From positions 186,001 to 250,000 of the forward strand of contig CAXXXQ010000003.1 of the NCBI GenBank assembly GCA_963677355.2: 64,000 nt of DNA, written 5' to 3'. Numbering within the stretch: position 1 is the first letter of the stretch; the number at the start of each line of letters is the position of its first letter. Below the pieces are notes generated by a model. The model saw only the letters and a program-made list of their open reading frames with translations, searched no databases and was not told the origin of the DNA. Made by a program: the position numbers and the translations under genes. The DNA comes from Thiomicrorhabdus sp963677355. GTDB lineage: Bacteria > Pseudomonadota > Gammaproteobacteria > Thiomicrospirales > Thiomicrospiraceae. Shown piece by piece: positions 30,166-39,765 of this stretch.

Positions 30166-31386
30166 ATGCGTAGAGTAGTTATTACAGGTATAGGTGTTGT
30201 TTCAAGTTTAGGTAACAACACGGACGAAGTCACAGAATCCCTTAGAGAAGGGAAATCCGGAATAGTATTTGCACCTGAGTATGCTGAAAATGGGATGCGT
30301 TCTCAAGTCCATGGTGCTATCAAAAACTTGGACTTTAAAGATCACATCGATCGTAAACAGTTACGCTTCATGGGAGATGCTGCCGCATACTCTTATATTG
30401 CAATGCAACAAGCTGTAGCAGATTCCGGTTTATCTGAAGACCAGATTTCAAACCCGCGTACCGGTTTGATTGCCGGATCGGGTGGTGGATCGAACTCAAA
30501 TTCCACTCTTGCTGTTGAGATTGCCCGTGAAAAAGGTGTGAAACGTATTGGGCCTTACATGGTCACTCGTACGATGGGTTCAACCGTTTCTGCTTGTTTG
30601 GCAACACCTTTCAAGATTAAGGGAATTAACTATTCCATCAGTTCTGCATGTTCGACGTCTGCGCACTGTATTGGAACTGCGGTTGAGCAGATTCAGTTAG
30701 GTAAGCAAGATGTGGTTTTTGCCGGTGGTGGTGAAGAACTGCATTGGACGATGTCTGTCATGTTCGATGCGATGGGTGCCTTGTCTACTAAATATAACGA
30801 TACACCTGATAAAGCTTCCCGTGCTTATGATGCCAACCGTGATGGGTTTGTTATTGCCGGTGGTGGCGGAATGGTGGTTGTTGAAGAATTAGAACACGCT
30901 TTAGCTCGCGGCGCTAAAATCTATGCGGAAATTACCGGTTATGGTGCTAACTCAGACGGTTACGACATGGTTGCCCCTTCCGGGGAAGGTGCGGTTCGTT
31001 GTATGGAACTTGCATTGTCGACCGTTGACGGCGATGTAGATTACATTAACCCGCACGGTACTTCGACTCCGGTTGGCGATACCAAAGAAGCGGCGGCGAT
31101 CCGTGAAGTATTCGGCGAGAAAGTTCCATATATTAGCTCAACCAAATCTTTGTCTGGTCACTCGTTGGGTGCAGCAGGGGTGCATGAATTCATTTACAGT
31201 TTGTTGATGATGGAGAATGATTTCATCTGTGCTTCAGCGAATATCGAAGAGCTGGATCCTGAATGCGAAGGCATGCCGATTGTTCGTGAACGTATCGATA
31301 ACGCCGGTTTGAACCGTATTATGAGCAACAGCTTTGGATTCGGTGGAACCAATGCTTCTGTCGTCTTCGAGAAGTATAAAGATTAA
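30166..31386 (+). CDS. fabB: 3-oxoacyl-[ACP] synthase I
   Basis: A 406-residue beta-ketoacyl-ACP synthase that elongates the cis-3-decenoyl-ACP made by FabA. The nucleophile is Cys162 in SSACSTSAHCIG, followed by the two catalytic histidines in NPHGTSTPVGD and SGHSLGAAG. The one-base gap to fabA indicates translational coupling. It ends the operon at the terminator 31423-31461. Confidence 0.96.
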   Translation: MRRVVITGIGVVSSLGNNTDEVTESLREGKSGIVFAPEYAENGMRSQVHGAIKNLDFKDHIDRKQLRFMGDAAAYSYIAMQQAVADSGLSEDQISNPRTGLIAGSGGGSNSNSTLAVEIAREKGVKRIGPYMVTRTMGSTVSACLATPFKIKGINYSISSACSTSAHCIGTAVEQIQLGKQDVVFAGGGEELHWTMSVMFDAMGALSTKYNDTPDKASRAYDANRDGFVIAGGGGMVVVEELEHALARGAKIYAEITGYGANSDGYDMVAPSGEGAVRCMELALSTVDGDVDYINPHGTSTPVGDTKEAAAIREVFGEKVPYISSTKSLSGHSLGAAGVHEFIYSLLMMENDFICASANIEELDPECEGMPIVRERIDNAGLNRIMSNSFGFGGTNASVVFEKYKD

Positions 31387-31422
31387 GATTTTCATAGCGA
31401 TTAGCTAGATTCATTATCCAAT

Positions 31423-31461
31423 AAAAAAGCCGGAACTAATTCAGTTAGTTCCGGCTTTTTT
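31423..31461. terminator. Bidirectional terminator between fabB and the lytic transglycosylase gene
   Basis: AAAAAAGCCGGAACTAA and TTAGTTCCGGCTTTTTT are perfect complements around TTCAG. It can serve fabB (+) and the converging lipoprotein gene (-). Confidence 0.92.
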
Positions 31462-31481
31462 GTCTCTGTGATTAACTTCTG

Positions 31482-32072
31482 TTAACCGCATTTACTGTAT
31501 TGTTTGCGATACATTCTGGCGCGATTGGATACTTTTTTGGCGACGTTTTGTAGCCATTTTTTCTTTAAGTAATTACGGCGTTCATAACCTGTGTGACCTT
31601 CATGATAAGCCAGATAGAGTTTGAAAGTATCTTTACGGGATATTTTCAGTCTTTTGTAGGACTGATAGTTGTACCAACCAATGAAGTCTAAAGAGTCCTC
31701 AATATCAGAACGCGAAGCTCCCCAATTACCGGTTGATTTCATGTAATCATGCCATGTCCCATCTTTAGCTTGCGAATAACCGTAAGCCGATGACCTTCTT
31801 GGCAGGGGAATGAGTCCAAGAGCATACTCTCGCTTTGGTTGTGCATCCGGTCTAAAGCGTGATTCCTGATGAATCATCGCCATAGAAACATAAGGCGGCG
31901 TGCCCCATTTCTTATAGGCTTTATAAGCGGCATCTTTCCAATCATCGTCGTGATGGTAGATTGAACAGATATTGTCCATACTCTTTTTAGGCGGCGGTGT
32001 ACTGCTACACCCTGAAAGCATTAAAAGCGTTCCGGCTAAACCGCTGGTAATTAATAATTTCCAAAAGCGCAT
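31482..32072 (-). CDS. Lytic transglycosylase-like (SLT) lipoprotein
   Basis: A 196-residue protein with a lipoprotein signal ending in LMLSGC (Cys22). The soluble domain has the SLT/lysozyme-type signature: MIHQESRFRPDA with the catalytic Glu, then SAYGYSQAKDGTW and LAYHEGHTGYERR. Such enzymes cleave the glycan strand of peptidoglycan with formation of 1,6-anhydro ends, from the outer-membrane inner face. It is 22 bp downstream of the DUF2914 gene on the same strand, after ftsY. Confidence 0.82.
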   Translation of the reverse strand: MRFWKLLITSGLAGTLLMLSGCSSTPPPKKSMDNICSIYHHDDDWKDAAYKAYKKWGTPPYVSMAMIHQESRFRPDAQPKREYALGLIPLPRRSSAYGYSQAKDGTWHDYMKSTGNWGASRSDIEDSLDFIGWYNYQSYKRLKISRKDTFKLYLAYHEGHTGYERRNYLKKKWLQNVAKKVSNRARMYRKQYSKCG

Positions 32073-32094
32073 ATTGGTTTTCCGTAATTCTGAG

Positions 32095-32895
32095 TTAATT
32101 TCCGTAATTAAAAGCGTCTCGATAAATGACCTGTTTGTCGGTATTTAAAACTTCAAGATACCATTTTCCTTGCCACGCGCTAGCCAATTTCTTGGACGAC
32201 CACGTTCGATATTTATCGCTCTTTATCTCTAATTTTATTGTAGCAAGAATTTCATGCTCATTTCGCCAGCGATGGTAGATTGTTTGACCGTTAGCGTGAG
32301 AAATTTCGGTGAAGAAATAAAGTTCGCGAATATATTTTGGGACATTGTCGGTGAATATATCGACCGGCTCACGTTCGATAACGTCTTTACTGATGACTGC
32401 ATGTTCGATTTGGATAGTGCTGTCAATAACCGGTTCGAGTGGCAGGACTTCAGTTTTGGGCGGAGCTTGAAGTTGTAGATCGCTACGTTGATTCTCTGTC
32501 AGCAGGGATAGTTGCGTGTTATCAGACCCGATAGATTCTACAGGTTGCGATTGAGCTGAGGATTGGCTCTCTTTCTGTCCGGAAAGGATCGCTTGTTGTT
32601 CCGCTTTTTCCTGCTCGACATTGTTAATGAGATGACTTGCTGTGGCTAAGCCACCGGTAATCATAATGGCGATCCAGACAAAGCGGTGACGCCAATCCGG
32701 TTTTTGTTGCTGTTCTTGGGCTAGAGTGACATCCTCAACGGCCTGTTCCCAACCTTGCTGAAAATACTGACGTAGTTCCATGTCACGACGGATGTCGCTC
32801 GGCATGCTATTGACGCTTTTACCGTCAATCGCCATTCTGTAGCCCTTCTTAAAGGCGTATTGGAAATGAATGTTTTCGGTTTCAGGTAGTTGCAT
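32095..32895 (-). CDS. DUF2914-domain membrane protein
   Basis: I use ATG 32895 (266 residues); a longer frame from 32967 overlaps the end of ftsY by 53 bp. A cytoplasmic N-terminal part (about 1-75) is followed by one membrane helix (FVWIAIMITGGLATASHLI) and a Gln/Ser-rich periplasmic linker. The C-terminal DUF2914 domain (about 165-266) has EREPVDIF, LYFFTEI, IYHRWR and KLASAWQGKWYLEVL. DUF2914 domains are of unknown function and probably bind a ligand in the envelope. It is probably co-transcribed with ftsY. Confidence 0.75.
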   Translation of the reverse strand: MQLPETENIHFQYAFKKGYRMAIDGKSVNSMPSDIRRDMELRQYFQQGWEQAVEDVTLAQEQQQKPDWRHRFVWIAIMITGGLATASHLINNVEQEKAEQQAILSGQKESQSSAQSQPVESIGSDNTQLSLLTENQRSDLQLQAPPKTEVLPLEPVIDSTIQIEHAVISKDVIEREPVDIFTDNVPKYIRELYFFTEISHANGQTIYHRWRNEHEILATIKLEIKSDKYRTWSSKKLASAWQGKWYLEVLNTDKQVIYRDAFNYGN

Positions 32896-32914
32896 AGCAG
32901 ATATCGTTCGGGCT

Positions 32915-34144
32915 TTAGCCGGTTTGGGACTGGTCGAATAAAGCTTCGGTAAAGTCCTTGCTGTCAAACGCTCTCAAGTCATCGATCGATTCTCCGACGC
33001 CGATGAAGCGGATAGGAATCTGTTGCTGTTCCGCCAGCGCATAAACGATTCCGCCTTTGGCGGTACCGTCCAGTTTGGTTAAGGTAATTCCGGAAACGTC
33101 GACCGCTTCGGCAAACTGTTTGGCTTGATTTAATGCGTTTTGTCCGGTACCAGCATCGATGACCAGCATGACTTCATGCGGTGCCGTTTCATCGACTTTG
33201 GCCATAACACGTTTCACTTTCTTTAACTCATCCATCAGGTTGGATTGAGTATGCAGGCGTCCGGCGGTATCGGCAATTAAGACATCGATTTTTTTGGCTT
33301 TGGCGGATTGAATCGCATCAAAGATCACCGCGGCAGAGTCGGCTCCGGTTTTTTGTGCCATGACCGGAACATTGTTGCGTTCTCCCCAGGTTTGCAACTG
33401 TTCAACCGCGGCGGCACGGAAAGTGTCTCCGGCTGCCAACATGACTGATTTGCCTTCTTGCTGGTATTTTTTGGCCAGTTTACCGATGGTTGTGGTCTTA
33501 CCGACGCCGTTAATCCCTACCATGAGAATAACGAAGGGTCCACCATTGGCTTTAAGGTGTGGCTCGATTTCCAGCGGTTGAGACATCGGATCAATGATCT
33601 CTTGCAGTTGCACCTTAAGTGCATTAATCAGGGCTTCCGGATCTTTTAGCTCTTTTCTGGAAACCTGTTGAGTCAGGTTCTGAATGATGCGATCGGTTGC
33701 TTCGATACCGACATCGGCCGTCAACAGAATCATTTCCAGATCGTCCAGTAAGTCGTCATCAATTTCTTTACGGCCCAAGACTAGACTGGCAAGACTGTCG
33801 GTAAAGCTTTGGCGGGTTTTGCTTAAACCTTGTTTCAGGCGGGTAAAGAAGCCGACTTTTGTTTTTTCGCTGCTGTCCGGAGTTGGTTCCATTTCTACAG
33901 TAACGTCGTTATCAACTTTGTTTACCGGTTCGCTGATAGACGCTTCGGCTTTAAGCGCTTGTTCGGATTGATTATTGAGCTCTTCGTCAGCGGGTGCGGT
34001 TTCTTCCGCTTTGGTTTCGGTTGCGATCTCGGTTTCGGCAACAATCACCTCTTCAACCGGTTGATTTTCTGGCTGAAGAGACTCTTGTTCCTGTTGTTCG
34101 TCGCTCTGTTTCTTGTCTTTGTTTTTGCGCAAAAAGCTAAACAT
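32915..34144 (-). CDS. ftsY: Signal recognition particle receptor FtsY
   Basis: A 409-residue SRP GTPase. The N-terminal A domain (about 1-98) is glutamate-rich, as in enteric FtsY, and mediates membrane and translocon contact. The N domain follows, and the G domain carries GINGVGKT (210-217), the insertion-box region AGDTFRAAAVEQL, DTAGRLH and TKLDGTAKGG. It docks ribosome-SRP complexes at SecYEG. ftsE/ftsX, its usual neighbours, are absent here; the downstream genes are the DUF2914 protein and the SLT lipoprotein. Confidence 0.96.
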   Translation of the reverse strand: MFSFLRKNKDKKQSDEQQEQESLQPENQPVEEVIVAETEIATETKAEETAPADEELNNQSEQALKAEASISEPVNKVDNDVTVEMEPTPDSSEKTKVGFFTRLKQGLSKTRQSFTDSLASLVLGRKEIDDDLLDDLEMILLTADVGIEATDRIIQNLTQQVSRKELKDPEALINALKVQLQEIIDPMSQPLEIEPHLKANGGPFVILMVGINGVGKTTTIGKLAKKYQQEGKSVMLAAGDTFRAAAVEQLQTWGERNNVPVMAQKTGADSAAVIFDAIQSAKAKKIDVLIADTAGRLHTQSNLMDELKKVKRVMAKVDETAPHEVMLVIDAGTGQNALNQAKQFAEAVDVSGITLTKLDGTAKGGIVYALAEQQQIPIRFIGVGESIDDLRAFDSKDFTEALFDQSQTG

Positions 34145-34354
34145 GTTAGGGTCCTGATGCTGTATTCAAAGCTTGACGACGCGTTCCATCAAAGCTTTTT
34201 CCATACTTGAAATTAAAACTGCGGTTATTATAAATGAAATTGCATATCAGTTGGGTCTAGCCTGACCTGACACCAATCAAAAAAACAATAAGAGAAAGGA
34301 TTTAAACCGAGCTTAGATCCATATTTAGGTAGGTTGAATTTAGGGGGCTGTTTT

Positions 34355-35758
34355 ATGTGTTCGATCAAGCAAAAATTGATCAATAGAAGTTCGCAAATTT
34401 TTGGAACTGTTTTGTTGTCTATCGCATTCAGTGCAGCGGCACATGCGAAAGTGACGGAATTCACCTTGGACAATCAGATGAAAGTGGTCGTCAAGGAAGA
34501 CCATCGATCTCCGGTAGTGGTTCATCAGGTATGGTACCGAGTCGGTTCCCATTTTGAACATAGCGGTAAAACCGGCATTTCCCATATGCTTGAACATATG
34601 ATGTTTAAGGGAACAGAACAATTACAGCCCGGGGAATTTTCCAAGATTGTCTCGCGCATGGGCGGTACCGAAAATGCCTTTACTTCCACAGATTACACAG
34701 CCTATTACCAAGTGGTCGGCAAACAGCACCTCCCAGAAGTGATGCGCCTGGAAAGTGACCGTATGCGCAATATAATCCTGACCGATGAAGAGTTTATCAA
34801 GGAACGGGATGTGGTTACCGAAGAACGCCGTTGGCGTACCGAAGACAAACCGACGGGTAAACTGTACGAGCAGTTCAAGGCAACGGCGTTTATGAATAGT
34901 CCAGCTCATCACCCGGTTATCGGTTGGATGTCCGACATTCGCGCCTGGACGGCGGAAGATGCGCGCAATTGGTACAAGCAGTGGTATGCACCGAATAATG
35001 CGACTCTGGTTGTGGTGGGTGACGTAGATCCGCAGGAAGTCTATCGCCTTGCCAAGAAATATTACGGGCCGAATAAGCCGGAGATTATCGAGCCGCCCAG
35101 ACCGCAAGTTGAGATGGAGCAGGAAGGCGAACGTCGTATTACCTTAAAAGGGGCGACTAAGGCTCCGAGTATCTTAATGGGCTTTCATGCGCCGACATTG
35201 GTCACGGCAAAAACCGAAGAACAGAAAAAAGAGGTTTATGCGCTGGAAGTGCTCAGTTCAATTTTAGATGGCGACAGTTCATCCCGCCTGCCGACCAATT
35301 TGGTCAGAAAGCAGCAAATCTTAGCGAGTGTCGGTGCCGGTTACGATGGAACCGACCGCTTAACGACTCTGTTTATGTTTGAGGCCACTCCTTCAAAAGG
35401 AATCGAGCCTAAAGAGGCGGAACAAGCGATTTGGCAGCAGATTGATAAGTTAAAAACGGAGCTTGTCAATCAACAGGAGTTAGACCGAGTGCTCGCCCAG
35501 ACCGAAGCGCAGTATATCTACCATCAAGATTCGATTCAGTCGCAGGCGACCGTATTGGGGTCTTTAATCAGTGTTGGTTTGCCGGCAGACACTTTGGATA
35601 ATTGGGTCGAGGCTCTGCGTCAGGTGACGCCGGAAGAGATCAAAAAAGTAGCCAATAAGTATCTGCAACCAGATCGCGTGACGGTGGCGACTCTGCTACC
35701 AAACGGAAAACATGCCAGGCTCGGTAAGCCTCCCATGGTTTACGGAGGAGCACACTAA
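34355..35758 (+). CDS. M16 zinc metallopeptidase, catalytic subunit
   Basis: The start at ATG 34355 follows an AGGGGG ribosome site at 34342-34347, giving 467 residues with a Sec signal peptide cut near AHA-K. The inverted zinc motif HMLEH is at His77-Glu80-His81, with the downstream Glu in EERRWRTE. Proteobacterial M16B peptidases of this kind are periplasmic and act together with a second, non-catalytic subunit, which is the next gene. The substrate is unknown, probably small peptides or misfolded envelope proteins. It diverges from ftsY, a common gammaproteobacterial order. Confidence 0.92.
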   Translation: MCSIKQKLINRSSQIFGTVLLSIAFSAAAHAKVTEFTLDNQMKVVVKEDHRSPVVVHQVWYRVGSHFEHSGKTGISHMLEHMMFKGTEQLQPGEFSKIVSRMGGTENAFTSTDYTAYYQVVGKQHLPEVMRLESDRMRNIILTDEEFIKERDVVTEERRWRTEDKPTGKLYEQFKATAFMNSPAHHPVIGWMSDIRAWTAEDARNWYKQWYAPNNATLVVVGDVDPQEVYRLAKKYYGPNKPEIIEPPRPQVEMEQEGERRITLKGATKAPSILMGFHAPTLVTAKTEEQKKEVYALEVLSSILDGDSSSRLPTNLVRKQQILASVGAGYDGTDRLTTLFMFEATPSKGIEPKEAEQAIWQQIDKLKTELVNQQELDRVLAQTEAQYIYHQDSIQSQATVLGSLISVGLPADTLDNWVEALRQVTPEEIKKVANKYLQPDRVTVATLLPNGKHARLGKPPMVYGGAH

Positions 35759-37074
35759 TGAAATTCATTAATCAATTAACCAAGATTTCAGTGGTTTTCG
35801 GACTGGTTTTATTCAGTTTGCCGGCGCTTGCCGGCGTGCAGATCGAAACTTGGCAAACCTCCAATGGCGCCAAGGTGTTATTTGTGGAGAGTAAGCAACT
35901 GCCGATGCTGGATGTTGAAATTGCCTTTGATGCCGGTTCGGCAAGAGATGGTGATCGTTGGGGGTTGGCCTCGATGACTTCAGGTCTTATCGGAACGGCT
36001 ACGAGTCAATTGAATGAAGATCAAATCTCGCAAGGTTTTAATGAAATCGGTGCGCAGACCGGTTCCAGTGTTAATCGCGACAGTGCTTCGGTCTCTTTAA
36101 GAACTTTGACCCGTCAACCGATTATGGATAAGGCGCTGGCTTTGTTTGCCGCGACGCTGAGCGATGCGGAATTCGACAGAAGCGTGTACGAGCGTGAAAT
36201 GAAACGTGCCAAGATTGCCTTACAGCAACGTTCGGTCAAACCGCAAGTGATTGCCAACGATAAATTATGGGAGACCCTATATCAAGGACATCCATACGGA
36301 CACCCTGTCTCCGGAACGATTGAGTCGATTAAGATGTTTAAGCTTGACGATCTTAAAGCGTTTTATGAACGCTATTATGTGGCCGCTAATGCGACTATTG
36401 CCATGGTTGGTAATATCAGCCGGGAAAAAGCCGAAAAGATCGCGGAACAGTTGGTTCAGGGTTTGGATAAGGGTCAAAAACCGGATGCCTTGCCACAGCC
36501 TAAAACTGTCGAGTCTCAAGATATTCAGATTAAATTTGATTCTACCCAGACTTATTACAGTCTGACTCAGCTCGGTGTTGAACGTGGTAATTCGGACTAT
36601 ATTCCGCTTTTTGTCGGCAACCATATTTTAGGAGGGAGCGGATTTGGCTCGTTACTAATGGAAGAAGTGCGCGAGAAACGAGGTTTGGTATACAGCGTTT
36701 ACAGTTACTTTGCGCCTAAGCGCGTAGCCGGTCCATTTTTGATCGGCCTGTCAACCAAGAATGCATCCGCCTATGAAGCCGACCAAGTGGTTAAAGAGAC
36801 TTTAGACGCTTTCATGGATGGTTTTTCTCAAGAAAAACTGGATGCTATCAAAGAAAACTTGATTGGCGGCTTTCCGTTAAGGATCGATAGCAATGGAAAA
36901 ATTCTAGGCTATCTGTCGATGATCGGTTTCTACGGCTTGCCATTGGACTATCTGGACTGGTTCCCGAAAGAAGTAGAAAAGGTGAGTAAACAAGATGTTT
37001 TGAAGGCGTGGCAAAAGCATATTCAACCGGACAATATGGTTAAAATCATGGTTGGGAATCCTGTTACGAATTGA
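35758..37074 (+). CDS. M16 peptidase family, non-catalytic subunit
   Basis: A 438-residue paralogue of the preceding gene with a Sec signal peptide (cut near ALA-G). It lacks HxxEH: the equivalent stretch reads GLASMTSGLIG. It keeps the R/Y substrate-binding region RGLVYSVYSYF, as in the inactive half of M16B heterodimers. Its ATG overlaps the TAA of the first gene by one base (TAATG), so the two are translationally coupled and probably form a heterodimer. Confidence 0.9.
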   Translation: MKFINQLTKISVVFGLVLFSLPALAGVQIETWQTSNGAKVLFVESKQLPMLDVEIAFDAGSARDGDRWGLASMTSGLIGTATSQLNEDQISQGFNEIGAQTGSSVNRDSASVSLRTLTRQPIMDKALALFAATLSDAEFDRSVYEREMKRAKIALQQRSVKPQVIANDKLWETLYQGHPYGHPVSGTIESIKMFKLDDLKAFYERYYVAANATIAMVGNISREKAEKIAEQLVQGLDKGQKPDALPQPKTVESQDIQIKFDSTQTYYSLTQLGVERGNSDYIPLFVGNHILGGSGFGSLLMEEVREKRGLVYSVYSYFAPKRVAGPFLIGLSTKNASAYEADQVVKETLDAFMDGFSQEKLDAIKENLIGGFPLRIDSNGKILGYLSMIGFYGLPLDYLDWFPKEVEKVSKQDVLKAWQKHIQPDNMVKIMVGNPVTN

Positions 37075-37265
37075 TTGTTTGCAACAGTCTTGTTTTTATC
37101 ATTTTCTTTGTTGATGCGATGTTTTGTCCGGGTCTATGGATAAAACATCGAACTCATTCCTGTATTGCAGCTCTGTACAGAGCGTTTTATGCTACCTGAT
37201 TACTACGTACAGCATTAAATCTATATCTATCATATAATCAAAATGTTAGTTTATTTCAATCTTAA

Positions 37266-39095
37266 TTGTATGGTTATTGTCGTCCTGTGCGAGACTTTCT
37301 ACTCAAATACAAACTTTGGTTTGTCTCCCTGATTATTGTGGGTGTGATACAGCTGCTTACAATTAGTCAAATAAACCGCTTAGGCAGTCAGATTGAAAGT
37401 ATCCATGCCGAGGATGAAGCCGAAAAGGTCAATATTGAGATAAAACAGAGCATTCTGGATAAACAACGGGCAACAACCGCGATTGCCCTGGCGTTGAGTT
37501 CTGAAGTTTCCGAGATTCCTATCAGCGCTAAAATGGGCGAAGACGAACATTTACAGCGACTAATCAAACAGATCACCAACTATTCCGATTACAAAAATAT
37601 TTGGATTCAAATTGTCGATTTGGACGGTAATTCCATGTACCGCAGTTGGAGCCCGATCAAAGATAATCTCGCTAACATCCGTCCCGAATTCGATAAGGTG
37701 CGCCAAACCGGAGCGCCTTTGCAGTCTATTTCCTCCGGGCGTTTTGACATTACCATCAAGGTGGTTACTCCAATCTATCATCGAGGCGAGTTGGTTGGAT
37801 TCTTGGATCTGATTTCGCATTTCAATTCGATACAGCGGCGCTTAAAAAATGTCGGTATCGATTCGATGGTGATTGCGACTGAAGAACGCAGTAAATTGAT
37901 GGAGCACGCATTTAGTCCGCGTAAAATCGGCCAATTTTATGTTTCGAATTTAAATCCCGATCAAGCGTTTTTCCAGCGCTTAACGGAGTCGCAGATTAAA
38001 AGCTTGATTGCTCAAGAAAAGGGCTATTGGTATAAAGATCACGAATTGTTGGTCAAATACCCGTTAACAGCCAGTGATCAGTCTGTTCACGGCTATTTCT
38101 TCGCTTTAACGAACCTTTCAGAAACGATTCATAAGGCGGATATCATCACCGATTTGAGAACCAAGCGTAATCTGTTTATGATTGCCGACATTGCCGTTAT
38201 TGTCGTGTTTTTAATGGCGGTATCGCTCTATTACATGCGCAGTCAGCGCCAATATTACCAAGATATTTTGAATTACGAGCAGGAAGCGGTATTGGTGACA
38301 AATGGGCGGTCTCTAGTGGATGCCAACCAGCAACTGTTTTCCTATTTCCCCAAATTAAAAATTCGCAGTAAAGGCTGTGTTTGCGACGCTTTTGAGGCGG
38401 AACCCGGCTTTATTCAAAAGTATATGGATGGCATTCTCTGGATCGATTATCTGATTATGAATCCGAACGCCCAGCATAAGGTTTTGATTGTCATTGACGG
38501 CATAAAGCGGGTTTTTCAAGTGCGTGCGCGACGACTCGGTTCCGACAGGAATTTGTCTGTGGTCGTTTTATCGGACATTACCAAGTTGGAACAGCTCAAT
38601 ACCAAGTTGCACCAACAAAGTCGTACCGATGAACTGACTCAGGTGGGTAATCGGTTAAGCTTTAACGAGATATTAAGCCGCGAAATAGGCTTGGCAAAAC
38701 GAAACAATCAACCTTTTTCGGTGGTACTGTTCGATATCGACCTTTTTAAAAGAATTAATGATCAATACGGACATCAGGTAGGCGATGAGGTTTTGCAAAA
38801 AATAGCCAAGGTGATACAAAGCCAACTGCGTTCGTCCGATTTTATCTTTAGAATCGGTGGTGAAGAGTTTGTGATATTGTTGGCGATGCAAGATATTCAT
38901 CAAGCCGAGCAACTGGCCGAAAAGGTTAGGAAAGTGGTGGATGAAGCGGATTTCTCACCAGTAGAGAAGGTGACCATCAGTTTGGGTGTGGCGCAGTTGC
39001 GATCTGATGATCATGCGGAAACATTGATGTCCCGTGCAGATAAGGCGCTTTATCAAGCAAAACAAGCCGGGCGTAATCAGGTGAAGGTTAGTTAA
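37266..39095 (+). CDS. Membrane diguanylate cyclase with periplasmic sensor (GGDEF)
   Basis: Up to 609 residues; the first codon is a TTG, and a GTG at 37287 is an equally possible start since neither has a good ribosome site. Membrane segments at about 13-35 and 296-318 enclose a periplasmic sensing domain of about 260 residues (dCache-like). A PAS-like region (about 335-440) and a GGDEF domain follow. The active site reads GGEEF (531-535) and is preceded by RSSD, the RxxD inhibitory site, so product feedback is likely. It should make cyclic di-GMP in response to an external signal. Confidence 0.9.
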   Translation: MYGYCRPVRDFLLKYKLWFVSLIIVGVIQLLTISQINRLGSQIESIHAEDEAEKVNIEIKQSILDKQRATTAIALALSSEVSEIPISAKMGEDEHLQRLIKQITNYSDYKNIWIQIVDLDGNSMYRSWSPIKDNLANIRPEFDKVRQTGAPLQSISSGRFDITIKVVTPIYHRGELVGFLDLISHFNSIQRRLKNVGIDSMVIATEERSKLMEHAFSPRKIGQFYVSNLNPDQAFFQRLTESQIKSLIAQEKGYWYKDHELLVKYPLTASDQSVHGYFFALTNLSETIHKADIITDLRTKRNLFMIADIAVIVVFLMAVSLYYMRSQRQYYQDILNYEQEAVLVTNGRSLVDANQQLFSYFPKLKIRSKGCVCDAFEAEPGFIQKYMDGILWIDYLIMNPNAQHKVLIVIDGIKRVFQVRARRLGSDRNLSVVVLSDITKLEQLNTKLHQQSRTDELTQVGNRLSFNEILSREIGLAKRNNQPFSVVLFDIDLFKRINDQYGHQVGDEVLQKIAKVIQSQLRSSDFIFRIGGEEFVILLAMQDIHQAEQLAEKVRKVVDEADFSPVEKVTISLGVAQLRSDDHAETLMSRADKALYQAKQAGRNQVKVS

Positions 39096-39105
39096 AAAGA
39101 GCAGT

Positions 39106-39699
39106 ATGGCAAAAAGAGCAAAGCAGAATAAGCAAGGCCAAACCGGTCAAATTCGCATCATTGGCGGTGAATTCCGCGGGCGCAAGTTACCGGTTTTGGA
39201 TGCGGAGGGTTTACGCCCGACTTCGGATCGGGTCAAAGAGACATTATTTAACTGGTTGCAATTCGATGTAGCTGGTGCTCGCTGTTTGGACTTATATGCG
39301 GGTTCTGGCTCACTCTCTTTTGAGGCTCTGTCCAGAGGTGCGAAAAATGCGGTCTTATTGGAATTAAGTGCGGCCAATGCCAAGCAGTTAAAACAGAACT
39401 TGGCCGCCTTAGATATTCATAATGCCAGCGTACATCAAGTGGATAGTTTGCAATGGCTTTCAGAACCGATCGCCGAACCTTTCGATATCGTTTTTATTGA
39501 TCCGCCATTCCATAAAGATCTGATGGCAGCATCACTAGAGCGGTTGTTTGCCAACGGCTTTATTACCGAATCTTCTATTCTGTATTTGGAGCAGGAAAAT
39601 AGCCTGGCTTGGCCGCAACTGCCTACCGGTTGGTATTGTCACCGAGAGAAAAAAACTTCTCAGGTTCAATTTGGCGTGTTTCGATTCGCTGAAGATTGA
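39106..39699 (+). CDS. rsmD: 16S rRNA (guanine-966 N2)-methyltransferase
   Basis: A 197-residue SAM-dependent methyltransferase. RIIGGEFRGRKLPV and LRPTSDRVKETLFNWL at the N-terminus, the SAM loop CLDLYAGSGSLSFEALSRGA and the catalytic DPPF (in FIDPPFHKDL) are all present. It methylates G966 in the 30S head. It lies 10 bp after the GGDEF gene and 66 bp before coaD; rsmD-coaD is a conserved pair. Confidence 0.95.
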   Translation: MAKRAKQNKQGQTGQIRIIGGEFRGRKLPVLDAEGLRPTSDRVKETLFNWLQFDVAGARCLDLYAGSGSLSFEALSRGAKNAVLLELSAANAKQLKQNLAALDIHNASVHQVDSLQWLSEPIAEPFDIVFIDPPFHKDLMAASLERLFANGFITESSILYLEQENSLAWPQLPTGWYCHREKKTSQVQFGVFRFAED

Positions 39700-39765
39700 G
39701 AGTTGTTTCTTGCAATCTATCACGTAGAATAAGCGACACGAATTTTTAAACCTATCAGGAATATT

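Noticed and set aside
32895..32967. Longer start of the DUF2914 gene overlapping ftsY by 53 bp
   Set aside because: The extra N-terminal residues are unlike the family and the internal ATG at 32895 begins just after the ftsY stop.
34355..37074. Naming the M16 pair as mitochondrial-type processing peptidase or pitrilysin
   Set aside because: Both have Sec signals and the length of M16B periplasmic proteins; pitrilysin is a single chain of about 900 residues, and no processing role is shown.
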